From: Runella sp. | GTDB taxonomy: Bacteria; Bacteroidota; Bacteroidia; Cytophagales; Spirosomataceae | Assembly: GCA_023254175.1 (NCBI GenBank) | Contig: JALQYJ010000001.1 | Span: 24,861 to 88,860 of the forward strand | Length of the DNA stretch: 64,000 bases | Direction of reading: 5' to 3' | In this document: positions 19,517-29,256 of the stretch, one piece after another | Position numbering within the stretch: the stretch's first letter is position 1 | Layout of the letters: each line of letters opens with the position of its first letter | Made by a program: the position numbers and the translations under genes | The notes under the pieces: generated by a model | Told to the model about the DNA's origin: nothing | The model's input: only the letters and a program-made list of their open reading frames with translations | The model's database searches: none

Positions 19517-20239
19517 ATGAAAACAAGAATCCATTTAAGCACCTTGCTGGCGATAGCGATGCTGTCGGTAGCTCTGCCTGCTGTTTCCCAAAAAAAATCT
19601 AAAAAAGCGGAAGTAGTCACTATTCATACATCTTTTGGTGACATGACTGCCATTTTGCACGAGCAAACACCTTTGCACAAAGCGAACTTTTTGAGATTAG
19701 CCAAAGACCACTTTTACGATAGCTTGCTTTTCCACCGTATCATTGAAAATTTTATGATTCAGGGAGGAGACCCTGCCTCAAAAAATGCCAAAGCAGGCGA
19801 GCGCCTCGGTGGGGGCGGGGGAAATATGGAACGAATACCTGCGGAGTTTCATCCCGACTTGTTTCATAAAAAAGGGGCATTGGCCGCAGCAAGAGATAAT
19901 AACCCTGAAAAAAAATCATCGGCTTGCCAGTTTTATATTGTACAGGGAAAAGTGTACAACGATGCCGAACTGGATGTACAGCTAAAGCGAGCCACAGGAA
20001 CCCGCCAAGCCACGCCTATTCAACGTGAAGCCTATAAATCAGTGGGGGGAACGCCACATTTGGACGGAAACTATACGGTTTTTGGGCAAGTTATAAGCGG
20101 ATTAGCCGTACTGGATAGCATTGCGCGCCAACCCAAAGACCGTACCGATCGCCCCCTTAAGGATATTCGAATGAGTATGAAGGTGGAAAAAATGAAGAAG
20201 AAAAAAATCGCCAAACGTTACGGCTATCGGTTTGAATAA
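19517..20239 (+). CDS. Cyclophilin-type peptidyl-prolyl cis-trans isomerase, secreted
   Basis: Signal peptide MKTRIHLSTLLAIAMLSVALPAVSQ; FGDMTAILHEQTPLHKANFLRLAKDHFYDSLLFHRIIENFMIQGGDP. Confidence 0.92.
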   Translation: MKTRIHLSTLLAIAMLSVALPAVSQKKSKKAEVVTIHTSFGDMTAILHEQTPLHKANFLRLAKDHFYDSLLFHRIIENFMIQGGDPASKNAKAGERLGGGGGNMERIPAEFHPDLFHKKGALAAARDNNPEKKSSACQFYIVQGKVYNDAELDVQLKRATGTRQATPIQREAYKSVGGTPHLDGNYTVFGQVISGLAVLDSIARQPKDRTDRPLKDIRMSMKVEKMKKKKIAKRYGYRFE

Positions 20240-20325
20240 AGTCTCAAAAGGAAGGCATACGATTGAAGTTTTCTAAATTGTGGGAAAAGTCGATTTCTTT
20301 CGCGTAATTTTCCCAACGGGTTTAC

Positions 20326-20333
20326 TAACTTTG
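20326..20333 (+). promoter_or_regulatory. Candidate -7 element TAACTTTG for response regulator
   Basis: TAACTTTG 25 nt before the ATG at 20358; lies inside the longer computed ORF (20280). Confidence 0.5.
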
Positions 20334-20357
20334 CCCATTAACTTATTTCTACGACTG

Positions 20358-21521
20358 ATGGCAAAAATCCTAATAGTGGATGACGAAAAAAGTATCCGTG
20401 CAGCCCTGCGTGATATTTTAGAGTATGAAGATTATGAAGTCGAAGAGGCTAAAGATGGTGAAGAAGGCCTATACATGATTCTCAATAATCAGTATGATGT
20501 GGCGCTTTGTGATATAAAAATGCCAAAATTAGAAGGACTCGAAGTGCTTCTGAAGGCAGGCGAGGCAGGCCGAGCAACGCAATTTATTATGATTTCGGCA
20601 TTTGGGAGTGTGGAAAATGCCGTAGAAGCTACCAAGCGTGGCGCCTACGATTTTATTACCAAACCCCCAGATTTAAACCGCCTTTTGGTATCCGTACGCA
20701 ATGCCATCGAAAAGGCGAAACTGGTTGCTGAAACGGCTGACTTGAAAAAACGCATTTTCAAGATCAACGAAATCGTGGGTGAGTCGGCTCCGATTCGTAA
20801 AGTGAAAGAAACCATCGATCGAGTAGCACCTACCGAAGCTCGCGTGCTTATCACGGGGGCTAATGGTTCGGGGAAAGAGATGGTAGCAAAACAAATTCAT
20901 GAGAAAAGTAATCGTGCTAACAAGCCTTTGGTGGAAGTAAACTGCGCGGCAATCCCGAGTGAATTAATTGAGAGTGAACTTTTTGGTTACGAAAAAGGGG
21001 CGTTTACGGGTGCCGTTAAACAACGCATCGGTATGTTTGAACAAGCCGATGGGGGGACTCTTTTCTTAGACGAGATTGGAGACATGAGCCTTTCGGCACA
21101 AGCCAAAGTATTGAGAGCATTGCAAGAGAGCAAAATTACCCGTGTTGGAGGCGATAAAGAAATCAAAATCAATGTACGCGTGATTGCTGCGACTAACAAA
21201 GACCTCAAACGTGAGATTTCGGAAGGCGGTTTCCGCGAAGACTTGTACCACCGTCTCAATGTCATTCCGATTCACGTACCGCCTTTAGCGGAGCGTCGGG
21301 AGGATATTCTGTTGTTGGCCGAGAAATTTTTGTACGATATTTCGCAAGAGTACGGTGGTGTCCCTAAAACAATTGCTAACGATGCCATGCAGCACCTAAA
21401 ATCATTGCCTTGGACGGGTAACGTACGCGAACTGCGTAATGTAATCGAGCGCTTGGTAATTATGTGTGGCGACGAAATCTTGTTGGAAGATGTGCGCTTA
21501 TACGCAAGCTTTGGAAGTTAA
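20358..21521 (+). CDS. Sigma-54-dependent NtrC-family response regulator without C-terminal HTH
   Basis: REC (AKILIVDDEKSIRAALRDILEYEDYEVEEAKDGEEG, CDIKMPKLEG), AAA+ (GANGSGKEMVAKQIHEKS, ELFGYEKGAFTGA, GGTLFLDEIGDMS); ends soon after WTGNVRELRNVIERLVIM. Confidence 0.93.
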   Translation: MAKILIVDDEKSIRAALRDILEYEDYEVEEAKDGEEGLYMILNNQYDVALCDIKMPKLEGLEVLLKAGEAGRATQFIMISAFGSVENAVEATKRGAYDFITKPPDLNRLLVSVRNAIEKAKLVAETADLKKRIFKINEIVGESAPIRKVKETIDRVAPTEARVLITGANGSGKEMVAKQIHEKSNRANKPLVEVNCAAIPSELIESELFGYEKGAFTGAVKQRIGMFEQADGGTLFLDEIGDMSLSAQAKVLRALQESKITRVGGDKEIKINVRVIAATNKDLKREISEGGFREDLYHRLNVIPIHVPPLAERREDILLLAEKFLYDISQEYGGVPKTIANDAMQHLKSLPWTGNVRELRNVIERLVIMCGDEILLEDVRLYASFGS

Positions 21522-21623
21522 TTTAATTTAATTTATTAATAGCGCCAAAACGTTAGATAAAGAGTTTATTCACTGACTCGTTGTCTAGCGTTTTTATTAA
21601 ATAGTGCTTTGTCACTCATACGA

Positions 21624-22223
21624 ATGGAAATCAATTTTTCAAAATCTCCCGATGGTTTGGTTCCTGCCGTTGTCCAAGACGACGAAACGGGCAAGGTGCT
21701 CATGGTAGGATACATGAATGCAGAAGCACTCGCCAAAACCGAAGCCGAAAAAGTAGTTACTTTTTTTAGTCGTAGTAAGCAGCGTCTTTGGACAAAAGGA
21801 GAGACATCGGGGCATTTTTTAGAAGTTAAAACGATATTAGTGGATTGTGACCAAGATACTATTTTGGTCAAAGTACACCCGATTGGTCCAACGTGCCATA
21901 CGGGAGCTGATACGTGTTTTTTTGAGAAAAATGAGGGGAAAGCACCGTTTCTCAACTACCTTCAAAAACAAATCATTCGCGACCGTAAAAATAATCCTTC
22001 AGAAGCGTCATACACAAGTAAGCTTTTTAGCCGTGGAGTTAATAAAATAGCCCAGAAAGTAGGTGAAGAAGCCGTAGAGTTAGTGATTGAAGCCAAAGAC
22101 TCAAACGACGATTTGTTCAAAGGGGAAGCGGCTGATTTGTTGTTCCATTATTTAATTCTGTTAGAACAACGCGGCATGGATTTGGATGACATTGTTGATG
22201 TCCTGAAAACGCGTCATAAGTAG
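21624..22223 (+). CDS. hisIE: Bifunctional phosphoribosyl-AMP cyclohydrolase / phosphoribosyl-ATP pyrophosphatase
   Basis: HisI motifs (RLWTKGETSGHFLEVK, DCDQDTILVKVHPIGPTCHTG) followed by HisE (KIAQKVGEEAVELVIEAK). Confidence 0.96.
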   Translation: MEINFSKSPDGLVPAVVQDDETGKVLMVGYMNAEALAKTEAEKVVTFFSRSKQRLWTKGETSGHFLEVKTILVDCDQDTILVKVHPIGPTCHTGADTCFFEKNEGKAPFLNYLQKQIIRDRKNNPSEASYTSKLFSRGVNKIAQKVGEEAVELVIEAKDSNDDLFKGEAADLLFHYLILLEQRGMDLDDIVDVLKTRHK

Positions 22224-22227
22224 GTAT

Positions 22228-22290
22228 ATAGTCCACAGTCGATAACTCGATGGTTCACGATTTTGAACTAAGGACTATTAACTGTGGACT
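22228..22290. repeat. Heptad-periodic inverted array B (convergent gene junction)
   Basis: ATAGTCC ACAGTCG ATAACTC GATGGTT CACGATT TTGAACT AAGGACT ATTAACT GTGGACT; outer arms TAGTCCACAGT/ACTGTGGACTA perfect. Confidence 0.8.
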
Positions 22291-22298
22291 AATCAACT

Positions 22299-23168
22299 CT
22301 ACTCGTCAATCAAGCGCTTCGTGATGGGTTGGTAACTGTCGATGCGGCGGTCGCGGAGGTAAGGCCATGTGGTGCGATAGTACTCCGTTTTGTCCAAATC
22401 GAGTTCGATTACTTTCGTTTCTTCTTGATCGTGAGAAGCTAAATACATCAGACTTCCGAAGGGATTGGAAACAAATGAACCTCCCCAAAACTGCTGATCA
22501 GCTTCGCGTCCTACGCGATTGACTGACACGACATAGACGCCGTTGGCAACGGAGTGACTGCGCTGAATGGTCTGCCATGCGTTGTATTGTTCCTGATTAA
22601 TGGCAGAATCTTGTTCGTTGACGTCCCAGCCGATGGCTGTTGGGTAAAACAAAATTTCTGCTCCCATCAAGCTCGTGATACGAGCCGCTTCTGGATACCA
22701 TTGGTCCCAACAAATAAGAACACCCAGTTTTCCAAATTTGGTTTGAAATACTTTATAGCCCAAATCCCCCGGGGTAAAATAAAACTTCTCGTAGTAGCCT
22801 GGGTCGTCGGGTATGTGCATTTTGCGATATTTTCCCAAATAACTCCCGTCGGCATCCAAAACGGTGGTGGTGTTGTGGTATAGCCCTGGGGCGCGTTTTT
22901 CGAACAACGAAGCGATAATTACAATGCCTAATTCTTTGGCTAATTCACCCAAAACATCGGTCGTAGGGCCAGGGATGGCTTCACCGAGGCTAAAATTAGC
23001 ATGGTCTTCTACGTCGCAAAAATACAGGGATTTAAACAGCTCTTGAAGGCAGACAATTTGGGCACCTTGCGCAGCAGCCTCGCGGGTTTTGGCGATGGCT
23101 TTTGCTAAGTTATCGTTGACATCGGCAGTGCAGCTCATTTGCACCAAACCTACTTTTACGTTTCGCAT
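22299..23168 (-). CDS. Carbon-nitrogen hydrolase (N-carbamoylputrescine amidase-like)
   Basis: Nitrilase-fold motifs VCLQELFKSLYFC, GKYRKMHIPDDPGYYEKFYFTPGD, GVLICWDQWYPEAARI. Confidence 0.92.
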   Translation of the reverse strand: MRNVKVGLVQMSCTADVNDNLAKAIAKTREAAAQGAQIVCLQELFKSLYFCDVEDHANFSLGEAIPGPTTDVLGELAKELGIVIIASLFEKRAPGLYHNTTTVLDADGSYLGKYRKMHIPDDPGYYEKFYFTPGDLGYKVFQTKFGKLGVLICWDQWYPEAARITSLMGAEILFYPTAIGWDVNEQDSAINQEQYNAWQTIQRSHSVANGVYVVSVNRVGREADQQFWGGSFVSNPFGSLMYLASHDQEETKVIELDLDKTEYYRTTWPYLRDRRIDSYQPITKRLIDE

Positions 23169-23188
23169 TTGAAAATGATTTTAGACCG

Positions 23189-23218
23189 CAAAAATAACGG
23201 GTAGCTAGGTATCTACAA
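23189..23218 (-). promoter_or_regulatory. Candidate promoter TTG-N19-TATTTTTG for carbon-nitrogen hydrolase
   Basis: On the minus strand: TTG, 19-nt spacer, TATTTTTG, 20 nt upstream of the start. Confidence 0.55.
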
Positions 23219-23297
23219 CCTGAAATGGATTTTTGTCAGTTTTTTATAAGTCTTCAAAAGTCTGTACTTTCGGACAAAAATCAACAAACCCTTCATT

Positions 23298-25517
23298 ATG
23301 CGTTTATTTACTAACCTAACAAGCGCTTTTTTACACTGCGCTCTTTTGATAAGTGTATCGTTTGGGAGTATGGCCCAAACGAAAGAGAAAGTGGTCGCGT
23401 CTGACCTTACTCGCATCAAACAACTAGGCAATGTCGCAATTTCGCCCGATGGCAGGCGAGTGGTTTACAACGTGAATACGATTGAACCCAACGCTGATGG
23501 TAGCGATTATGACTACAAATTACACATTTGGCTGGCCGATGTAGATGGTAAAATGGTGCCCCGTGCCCTCACCCGTGGCAGCGAAAGCGCCGTGGGGCCT
23601 GTTTGGAGCCCTGATGGAAAAAGCATTGCTTTTACCCGTAGTGTAAAAGGGAAATCGCAAATTTTTGTGATGCCACTTGATGGAGGAGAAGCGTGGCAAT
23701 TGACGGATTATAAACACGGAGCAGGTGGGCCGCAGTTTTCGCCCGATGGAACTAAAATATTGTTTTCTACTTCGGTAAACTTTGCCACTTTGATGACAGA
23801 TTCGATTTTGAATCCATCAAAAGGTGGCCCCGCATGGAGTCTCGAAAAGGCAGGGTTTCAAAAGAATGAACAACTCAAAAAAAATACTGCCAAACCTAAC
23901 CCTGACGGGACGATTGAGGAAATTAGAGCGTATCTTGACAAAGATGTAGAAGATAAAAAAGCGAAAGTAATCAATCGCCTCAATTTTCAAGGAGAAGCCT
24001 CGGCGGGGCAAGAGTTGAGTTTTGCGCATTTGTTGGTGATTGACGTAAAAGAAGGAGCAAAACCACAGCCTTTGACCAAAGGGTTTTATTCGTACGGCTC
24101 AGGGGCATGGTCGGGCGATGGAAAGCAAATTTGGTTTTCAACACGCGCCGATAGCCTTGTTCATCCCGACCGTGACTTGGCTAGTCGTATCTGTGTAATG
24201 AACGCTGACGGAAGTGGCGTTCGTACGGTTTTGGCGGACAAAGCCCGTAGTTTTGGGCAGCCAACCCCTTCACCCGATGGACAATGGTTGGCGTTTACGA
24301 CGTCGCAAGCAGCCATAAAATCAGGTACGCTTGACCAATCGCATTTGGCATTTTTGAACCTAAAAAATGCAGGTGCTACTTACAACATTCATCCCTTCGA
24401 CCGTTCGCCAGGTAATTTGAAATGGGTGACGCTGACATTTCCCAAAAACAAAAAAGAAGTAGGTAAAGTCGAGTATGTTTACTTTACGGCTCAGTCAAAC
24501 GGAGGTGCACCGCTTTTCCGCGCCGTGCCAACGGTCGATAAAATTGACCAATTGTCGGATTTTGATACGGGTGTGACTGATTTCGATGTACAGCCAGACA
24601 AAGTAGTTTTTGCCAAAACCGAAATCACGAACCCGTCGGAATTGTACCGTGCGGATGTGTTAATGAAAAACGCTCAAAAACTGTCTTCGCATAACGATTG
24701 GGTTGCCAAAAAAGCCTTGAGTATTCCTACCAAACATACCTTTACCAACTCAAAAGGCCAGACGGTGGAGTACTGGATTATGAAGCCAACGGTGTTGGAA
24801 GCGGGTAAAAAATATCCATTATTGCTCAATATGCACGGTGGCCCGACGGCCATGTGGGGGCCAGGCGAATCGTCGATGTGGCACGAGTTTCAGTATTTCT
24901 GTGCCCAAGGATACGGGGTCGTTTATGCCAATCCACGTGGTTCGGGGGGGTACGGAGTGGAGTTTATGCGTGCCAACTACCGTGATTGGGGAACAGGCCC
25001 TGCGGAAGACGTATTGCGTGCTTGTTCGGAAGCGGCCAAAGAATCATGGGCCGATACGTCGCGTCAGGTGATTACGGGCGGGTCGTATGCGGGCTATCTG
25101 ACGGCTTGGATTATTGCGCACGATCACCGTTTCAAGGCAGCTTTTGCTCAGCGTGGCGTGTATGATTTGACGACATTTATGGGCGAAGGAAACGCGTGGC
25201 GTTTGGTGCCTAATTATTTTGGAGGCTACCCCTGGGAGGCTGAAACGAAGGCGTCGATGGATGCAAATTCACCCTATACGTTTGTGGATAAAATAAAAAC
25301 TCCTTTTCTGATTAAGCACGGTGAAAACGACTTGCGTACAGGAGTAATTCAAAGTGAGATGATGTACAAGTCGTTGAAAATCATGGGAAAAGAAGTAGAG
25401 TACGTACGTATGCCAGGCGGAACGCATGAACTAAGCCGCAGTGGAAACCCTCGTCAGCGCATCGACCGTATGTTGCGGATTTATGAGTTTTTTGAACGTT
25501 ACGTTGGGAAGAAGTAA
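23298..25517 (+). CDS. S9 family peptidase (prolyl oligopeptidase / acylaminoacyl peptidase type)
   Basis: WD40-like propeller N-half (SPDGRRVVYN, SPDGKSIAFTRS); YPLLLNMHGGPTAMWG, VITGGSYAGYLTAWI, GENDLRTG, GGTHELSR. Confidence 0.94.
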   Translation: MRLFTNLTSAFLHCALLISVSFGSMAQTKEKVVASDLTRIKQLGNVAISPDGRRVVYNVNTIEPNADGSDYDYKLHIWLADVDGKMVPRALTRGSESAVGPVWSPDGKSIAFTRSVKGKSQIFVMPLDGGEAWQLTDYKHGAGGPQFSPDGTKILFSTSVNFATLMTDSILNPSKGGPAWSLEKAGFQKNEQLKKNTAKPNPDGTIEEIRAYLDKDVEDKKAKVINRLNFQGEASAGQELSFAHLLVIDVKEGAKPQPLTKGFYSYGSGAWSGDGKQIWFSTRADSLVHPDRDLASRICVMNADGSGVRTVLADKARSFGQPTPSPDGQWLAFTTSQAAIKSGTLDQSHLAFLNLKNAGATYNIHPFDRSPGNLKWVTLTFPKNKKEVGKVEYVYFTAQSNGGAPLFRAVPTVDKIDQLSDFDTGVTDFDVQPDKVVFAKTEITNPSELYRADVLMKNAQKLSSHNDWVAKKALSIPTKHTFTNSKGQTVEYWIMKPTVLEAGKKYPLLLNMHGGPTAMWGPGESSMWHEFQYFCAQGYGVVYANPRGSGGYGVEFMRANYRDWGTGPAEDVLRACSEAAKESWADTSRQVITGGSYAGYLTAWIIAHDHRFKAAFAQRGVYDLTTFMGEGNAWRLVPNYFGGYPWEAETKASMDANSPYTFVDKIKTPFLIKHGENDLRTGVIQSEMMYKSLKIMGKEVEYVRMPGGTHELSRSGNPRQRIDRMLRIYEFFERYVGKK

Positions 25518-25556
25518 AAATACTTCCACGACTGCCTTTTGAAGATTAAAATAAAA

Positions 25557-25594
25557 ACCCATTGAAGTGTGATAATTTGTCAAGCTCAATGGGT
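25557..25594 (+). terminator. Hairpin downstream of S9 peptidase
   Basis: ACCCATTGA ... TCAATGGGT, 9-bp stem with 20-nt loop. Confidence 0.5.
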
Positions 25595-25627
25595 AAAAAT
25601 TATTACAAACCCTTTTAAACTACTTAC

Positions 25628-26566
25628 ATGAACAATCGTCGCTCGTTTATCAAGCAATTAGGGGCTGTGGCAGGGGCTGCAGTGCTTGCTCCCGAAGTGT
25701 TGGCCTTTGAGCCCCAGAAAAAACTATGGTTTGAGATTTCATTGGCGGAGTGGTCGTTGCACAAAGCTATATTCAATGAGAAAAAACTGACCAACTTAGA
25801 CTTTCCCGTGGTAGCCCGTAAAGAGTTCGGGATTGGGATTGTGGAGTACGTCAATCAGATGTTTAAAGACAAAGCCAAAGACACAGCTTACCTGAACGAG
25901 CTTTTGATGCGTTGTAAAGACAACGACATCAAAAACCACCTCATTATGATTGACGGAGAAGGGGGCTTGGCCGAAACCGATGCCGCAACTCGCAATAAGG
26001 CCGTTGATAATCACAAAAAATGGGTAGAATGTGCCAAATACTTGGGTTGTAAGACCATTCGGGTAAATTCATTTGGCCGCGGTACAGCCGAGGAAGTAGC
26101 CAAAGCTGCCGTTGACGGATTGGGTAAATTGGGTGAATTTGCCGCTCCTGTGGGCATCAACGTAATTGTAGAAAACCACGGAGGCTTTTCTTCCGATGGT
26201 AAGTGGTTGTCGGGAGTAATGAAGCAAGTAAACATGAAAAACGTAGGGACTCTCCCAGATTTTGGTAACTTCTGTATCAAGCGCAGTACAGGTGGCGAGT
26301 GGGGTGGAAGTTGTACCGAAGAATACGACCGTTATTTGGGAGTACAGGAGTTGATGCCATTTGCCAAGGGTGTAAGTGCCAAAACCAACGATTTTGATGC
26401 CAATGGCAACGAAGCAAAAATGGATTACGCCAAACTTCTTAAAATTGTAAAAGACGCGGGCTTTCGTGGCATTGTGGGTATCGAATACGAAGGAAACGTA
26501 ACGTCAGAATACGACGGAATCAAAGCCACTAAGAAACTCCTTGAGCGCGTAGGCGCAAGCGTTTAG
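25628..26566 (+). CDS. Sugar phosphate isomerase/epimerase-like TIM-barrel protein with Tat-like signal
   Basis: [59 protein letters not shown]. Confidence 0.85.
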   Translation: MNNRRSFIKQLGAVAGAAVLAPEVLAFEPQKKLWFEISLAEWSLHKAIFNEKKLTNLDFPVVARKEFGIGIVEYVNQMFKDKAKDTAYLNELLMRCKDNDIKNHLIMIDGEGGLAETDAATRNKAVDNHKKWVECAKYLGCKTIRVNSFGRGTAEEVAKAAVDGLGKLGEFAAPVGINVIVENHGGFSSDGKWLSGVMKQVNMKNVGTLPDFGNFCIKRSTGGEWGGSCTEEYDRYLGVQELMPFAKGVSAKTNDFDANGNEAKMDYAKLLKIVKDAGFRGIVGIEYEGNVTSEYDGIKATKKLLERVGASV

Positions 26567-26601
26567 CGAGTGGATTGGCTTTTGAGAAACCCGCCTGTAT
26601 T

Positions 26602-26635
26602 GTGTGCGTTGGGGTGCTTGCACCCCAACGTATAC
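26602..26635 (+). terminator. Hairpin at convergent junction
   Basis: GTGTGCGTTGGGGTG-CTTG-CACCCCAACGTATAC, 15-bp stem including 2 G.U pairs. Confidence 0.65.
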
Positions 26636-26659
26636 TCCTAAAATGCGGAATGAAGACTC

Positions 26660-26675
26660 GGGTTGTGAGCAACCC
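26660..26675. repeat. TGAG-loop hairpin
   Basis: GGGTTG-TGAG-CAACCC between convergent genes. Confidence 0.55.
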
Positions 26676-26687
26676 TCAAACATTTCA

Positions 26688-29120
26688 TTAAAACTCAATT
26701 ACAAAACCCAGTGCAGGGGTAAAGTTGGCGTCTTCATTGGCCAAAATGAGCGGAATCCCATTGCTACCATCGATTCGTAAAGCTTGTCCATCTGTAGTTT
26801 TAAACCCAGAATTATCAGCTAAACGCTCAAAAGTGTATTGAGGAAACGCAGGATTAGTAGTAAAGAGCGCGTTTTGTAAGTCAAAAAACAAGTCGATAGA
26901 CGTTTTTTTATAATTCCATTTTTTATCAATGCGGAAGTCCACGCGGCTAAACGGTCGGAGACGGAGGCTATTGAGTCGTGCATAATCTTCGGTACCCACG
27001 CCTGTAGTGAGGTAGTTTCGTTGCGAAGTAGCCAAATCAAAAGGAGTGTAAGGTGCCCCCCCTTGGTAAAGCCATTTAAGACCTAATTCCCAGCCGCGTT
27101 TGAACTTATACCCCAACTGCGTCGAAATCAGGTTACGTGTATCCCAGGCTGAGGCTAAGTACTTATCGTCTTTCCCCGAAAATTCAGAACGGAAAAGCGT
27201 ATAGCTAAAGACCCCAAAGAAGTTTTTGGTCAGTTTTTGTTGGAAGAAAAACTCAAGCCCACGACTATTTCCTTTACCCGTACTGATGACTGCCTCGTTA
27301 CCAATCGCGCCGAAATTTCCGCCTTGGTTGGCCAACGAAATGCCATCACGTACTGAAACAGGGTAGTTGTCGTATTGCTTCACAAATCCTTCGAGCGTAA
27401 TACGCGTGGTAGGTGTTGGAATAAATTCTAAACCTGCCACAAAATGGTCGGAACGAATGTATTTGCTTGATTTATTGACAAAATTACCGTCTTGTTTGTA
27501 TCCCAAAACCGTATAAATCGGTGTTTTGAAATACCGCCCCACCGACGCATTTAAACGCCATTTGTCGCTCAATTGGTAACTTGCCGAAATGCGCGGACTA
27601 AAGGTTTCGAGTGGGTTGTTACCGTCCGAGGTAAACGAATTCATGTCGGTACGTAAACCTGCCGAAAGATTCAAGCGGTCGTCCAGCAACTTGCGGTTTA
27701 ATTGGGCAAAAGCCCCGAACTTGAAGAAATCAATGGCCGTGTTGAACGCAATGTTTACCGCAGGTTGAACGACTTGCCCTTGGGTATTTTTGATTTCACG
27801 GCGCAGTACGTTGAAGAAGTTGTTGTTATACTTAACATACTGAAGCATAGCGCCGTAGCTGTATTCCCACTTGCCCACAAACTTATTCACATCGAGGCGG
27901 AGTTTGTTCTCTATTTCTTGAGATACGCTTTTGAGGGCGCGGTAATTTTCGTCACCTTGGCGATTGTCTTCAAAGCGGTCGAGGCGGTTGTTAAACATAT
28001 TTCGGCTAAGTGAAACGTTGAGATAGCCGTTTTCCAACAATCGTTTCAGCGAAAAGCCAGTCGTATAATTCCACTGATTGATGGTGGGGTTGGAACGAAG
28101 CACATACTCTTTTTCGGGGGAAGATTCTTTGGGAACCGCAAACGAAAATTCGTCGATGGCTCCCACTCCGATGGCTGTTAATGTAGTCTTTTTGTTGAGT
28201 TTGTGCGTGACTTTGTATTGAAAATCCCAGTAGTTGGGACGAATAGGGAGGTCAATGGCTTTGAATAAAAACTGTAAATATGAGCGACGTACTGATGCCA
28301 AAAAAGTGGTTTTGGGCGAGAGAGGCCCTTCAAATGTTCCTGCTACTTCGGTAGAGCTTACTCGAAAGTTGCCTTGGAGGCGTTCGGGGTTGCCTTCGCG
28401 CTGACGGAATTGCAATACCGACGAAAGGGCATTGTCGTAACGGGCGTTGAAGCTACTCGAACTCAACGTGGCGTCTTCAATAAACGATACGTTAAGAATC
28501 CCCGTAGGACCTCCCGAACTCCCCTGAGTTGCAAAGTGGTTGATGACGGGAATTTCGATGCCATCTAGGTAAAAAACGTTTTCGTTGGGACCACCACCAC
28601 GAATGATAAGGTCATTACGAAAACCTCCCACTGAGCCTGCCGTCCCTCCAACGCCTGGAAGTACCTGAATCACACGAGAAATATCAAAGTTACCGCCTGG
28701 GTTGTTTTTGATTTCTTCAGTGGTGAGTTTTTGGATGGAGTTGGGGGTCTCGACCGAGGCGACCGAAATAGAACGATTATAGACGACCTTGGCTTCGTTC
28801 AATTGAACGGCCTCTTCTTCGAGGTCAAACGTAATTTGTTGGGCATTCCCTGACGTAAGTACTACGTTGAATTTACTGGCCGTTTTGTAGCCTACAAAAG
28901 AAGCTTTGAGGTTGTAGCTTCCTACGGGTAGGGTGAGTTTAAATTTTCCGTCTACGTCGGTGGTGGTACCTTGGGTAGTACCTTCGATTTGTACCGTTAC
29001 CCCGATAAGTGTTTCTTGGGTGCGTTTGTCCCGCACAGACCCCAAAATGGTTCCTGTGTTTTGGGCGAACGCATTGCTGAAACTAACGATGAGTAGTAGA
29101 GCGAATAGATGTGTTTTCAT
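26688..29120 (-). CDS. TonB-dependent receptor with carboxypeptidase-like regulatory N-domain
   Basis: GTILGSVRDKRTQETLIGVTVQIEGTTQGTTTDVDGKF, plug NDLIIRGGGPNENVFYLDGIEIP, barrel C-term ALGFVIEF; start at MKTHLFALLL. Confidence 0.93.
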   Translation of the reverse strand: MKTHLFALLLIVSFSNAFAQNTGTILGSVRDKRTQETLIGVTVQIEGTTQGTTTDVDGKFKLTLPVGSYNLKASFVGYKTASKFNVVLTSGNAQQITFDLEEEAVQLNEAKVVYNRSISVASVETPNSIQKLTTEEIKNNPGGNFDISRVIQVLPGVGGTAGSVGGFRNDLIIRGGGPNENVFYLDGIEIPVINHFATQGSSGGPTGILNVSFIEDATLSSSSFNARYDNALSSVLQFRQREGNPERLQGNFRVSSTEVAGTFEGPLSPKTTFLASVRRSYLQFLFKAIDLPIRPNYWDFQYKVTHKLNKKTTLTAIGVGAIDEFSFAVPKESSPEKEYVLRSNPTINQWNYTTGFSLKRLLENGYLNVSLSRNMFNNRLDRFEDNRQGDENYRALKSVSQEIENKLRLDVNKFVGKWEYSYGAMLQYVKYNNNFFNVLRREIKNTQGQVVQPAVNIAFNTAIDFFKFGAFAQLNRKLLDDRLNLSAGLRTDMNSFTSDGNNPLETFSPRISASYQLSDKWRLNASVGRYFKTPIYTVLGYKQDGNFVNKSSKYIRSDHFVAGLEFIPTPTTRITLEGFVKQYDNYPVSVRDGISLANQGGNFGAIGNEAVISTGKGNSRGLEFFFQQKLTKNFFGVFSYTLFRSEFSGKDDKYLASAWDTRNLISTQLGYKFKRGWELGLKWLYQGGAPYTPFDLATSQRNYLTTGVGTEDYARLNSLRLRPFSRVDFRIDKKWNYKKTSIDLFFDLQNALFTTNPAFPQYTFERLADNSGFKTTDGQALRIDGSNGIPLILANEDANFTPALGFVIEF

Positions 29121-29256
29121 GCGAAATTTAAAATGAGCAGTAAAAAACATTTATGATTTGATCTGTGTTAATTACTACGATAACATTCCAAATGAATTAT
29201 TGTTTGTACGAAAACAAAATATATTTTAAATTTTAGAATGTTTTCACTACTAAAAA

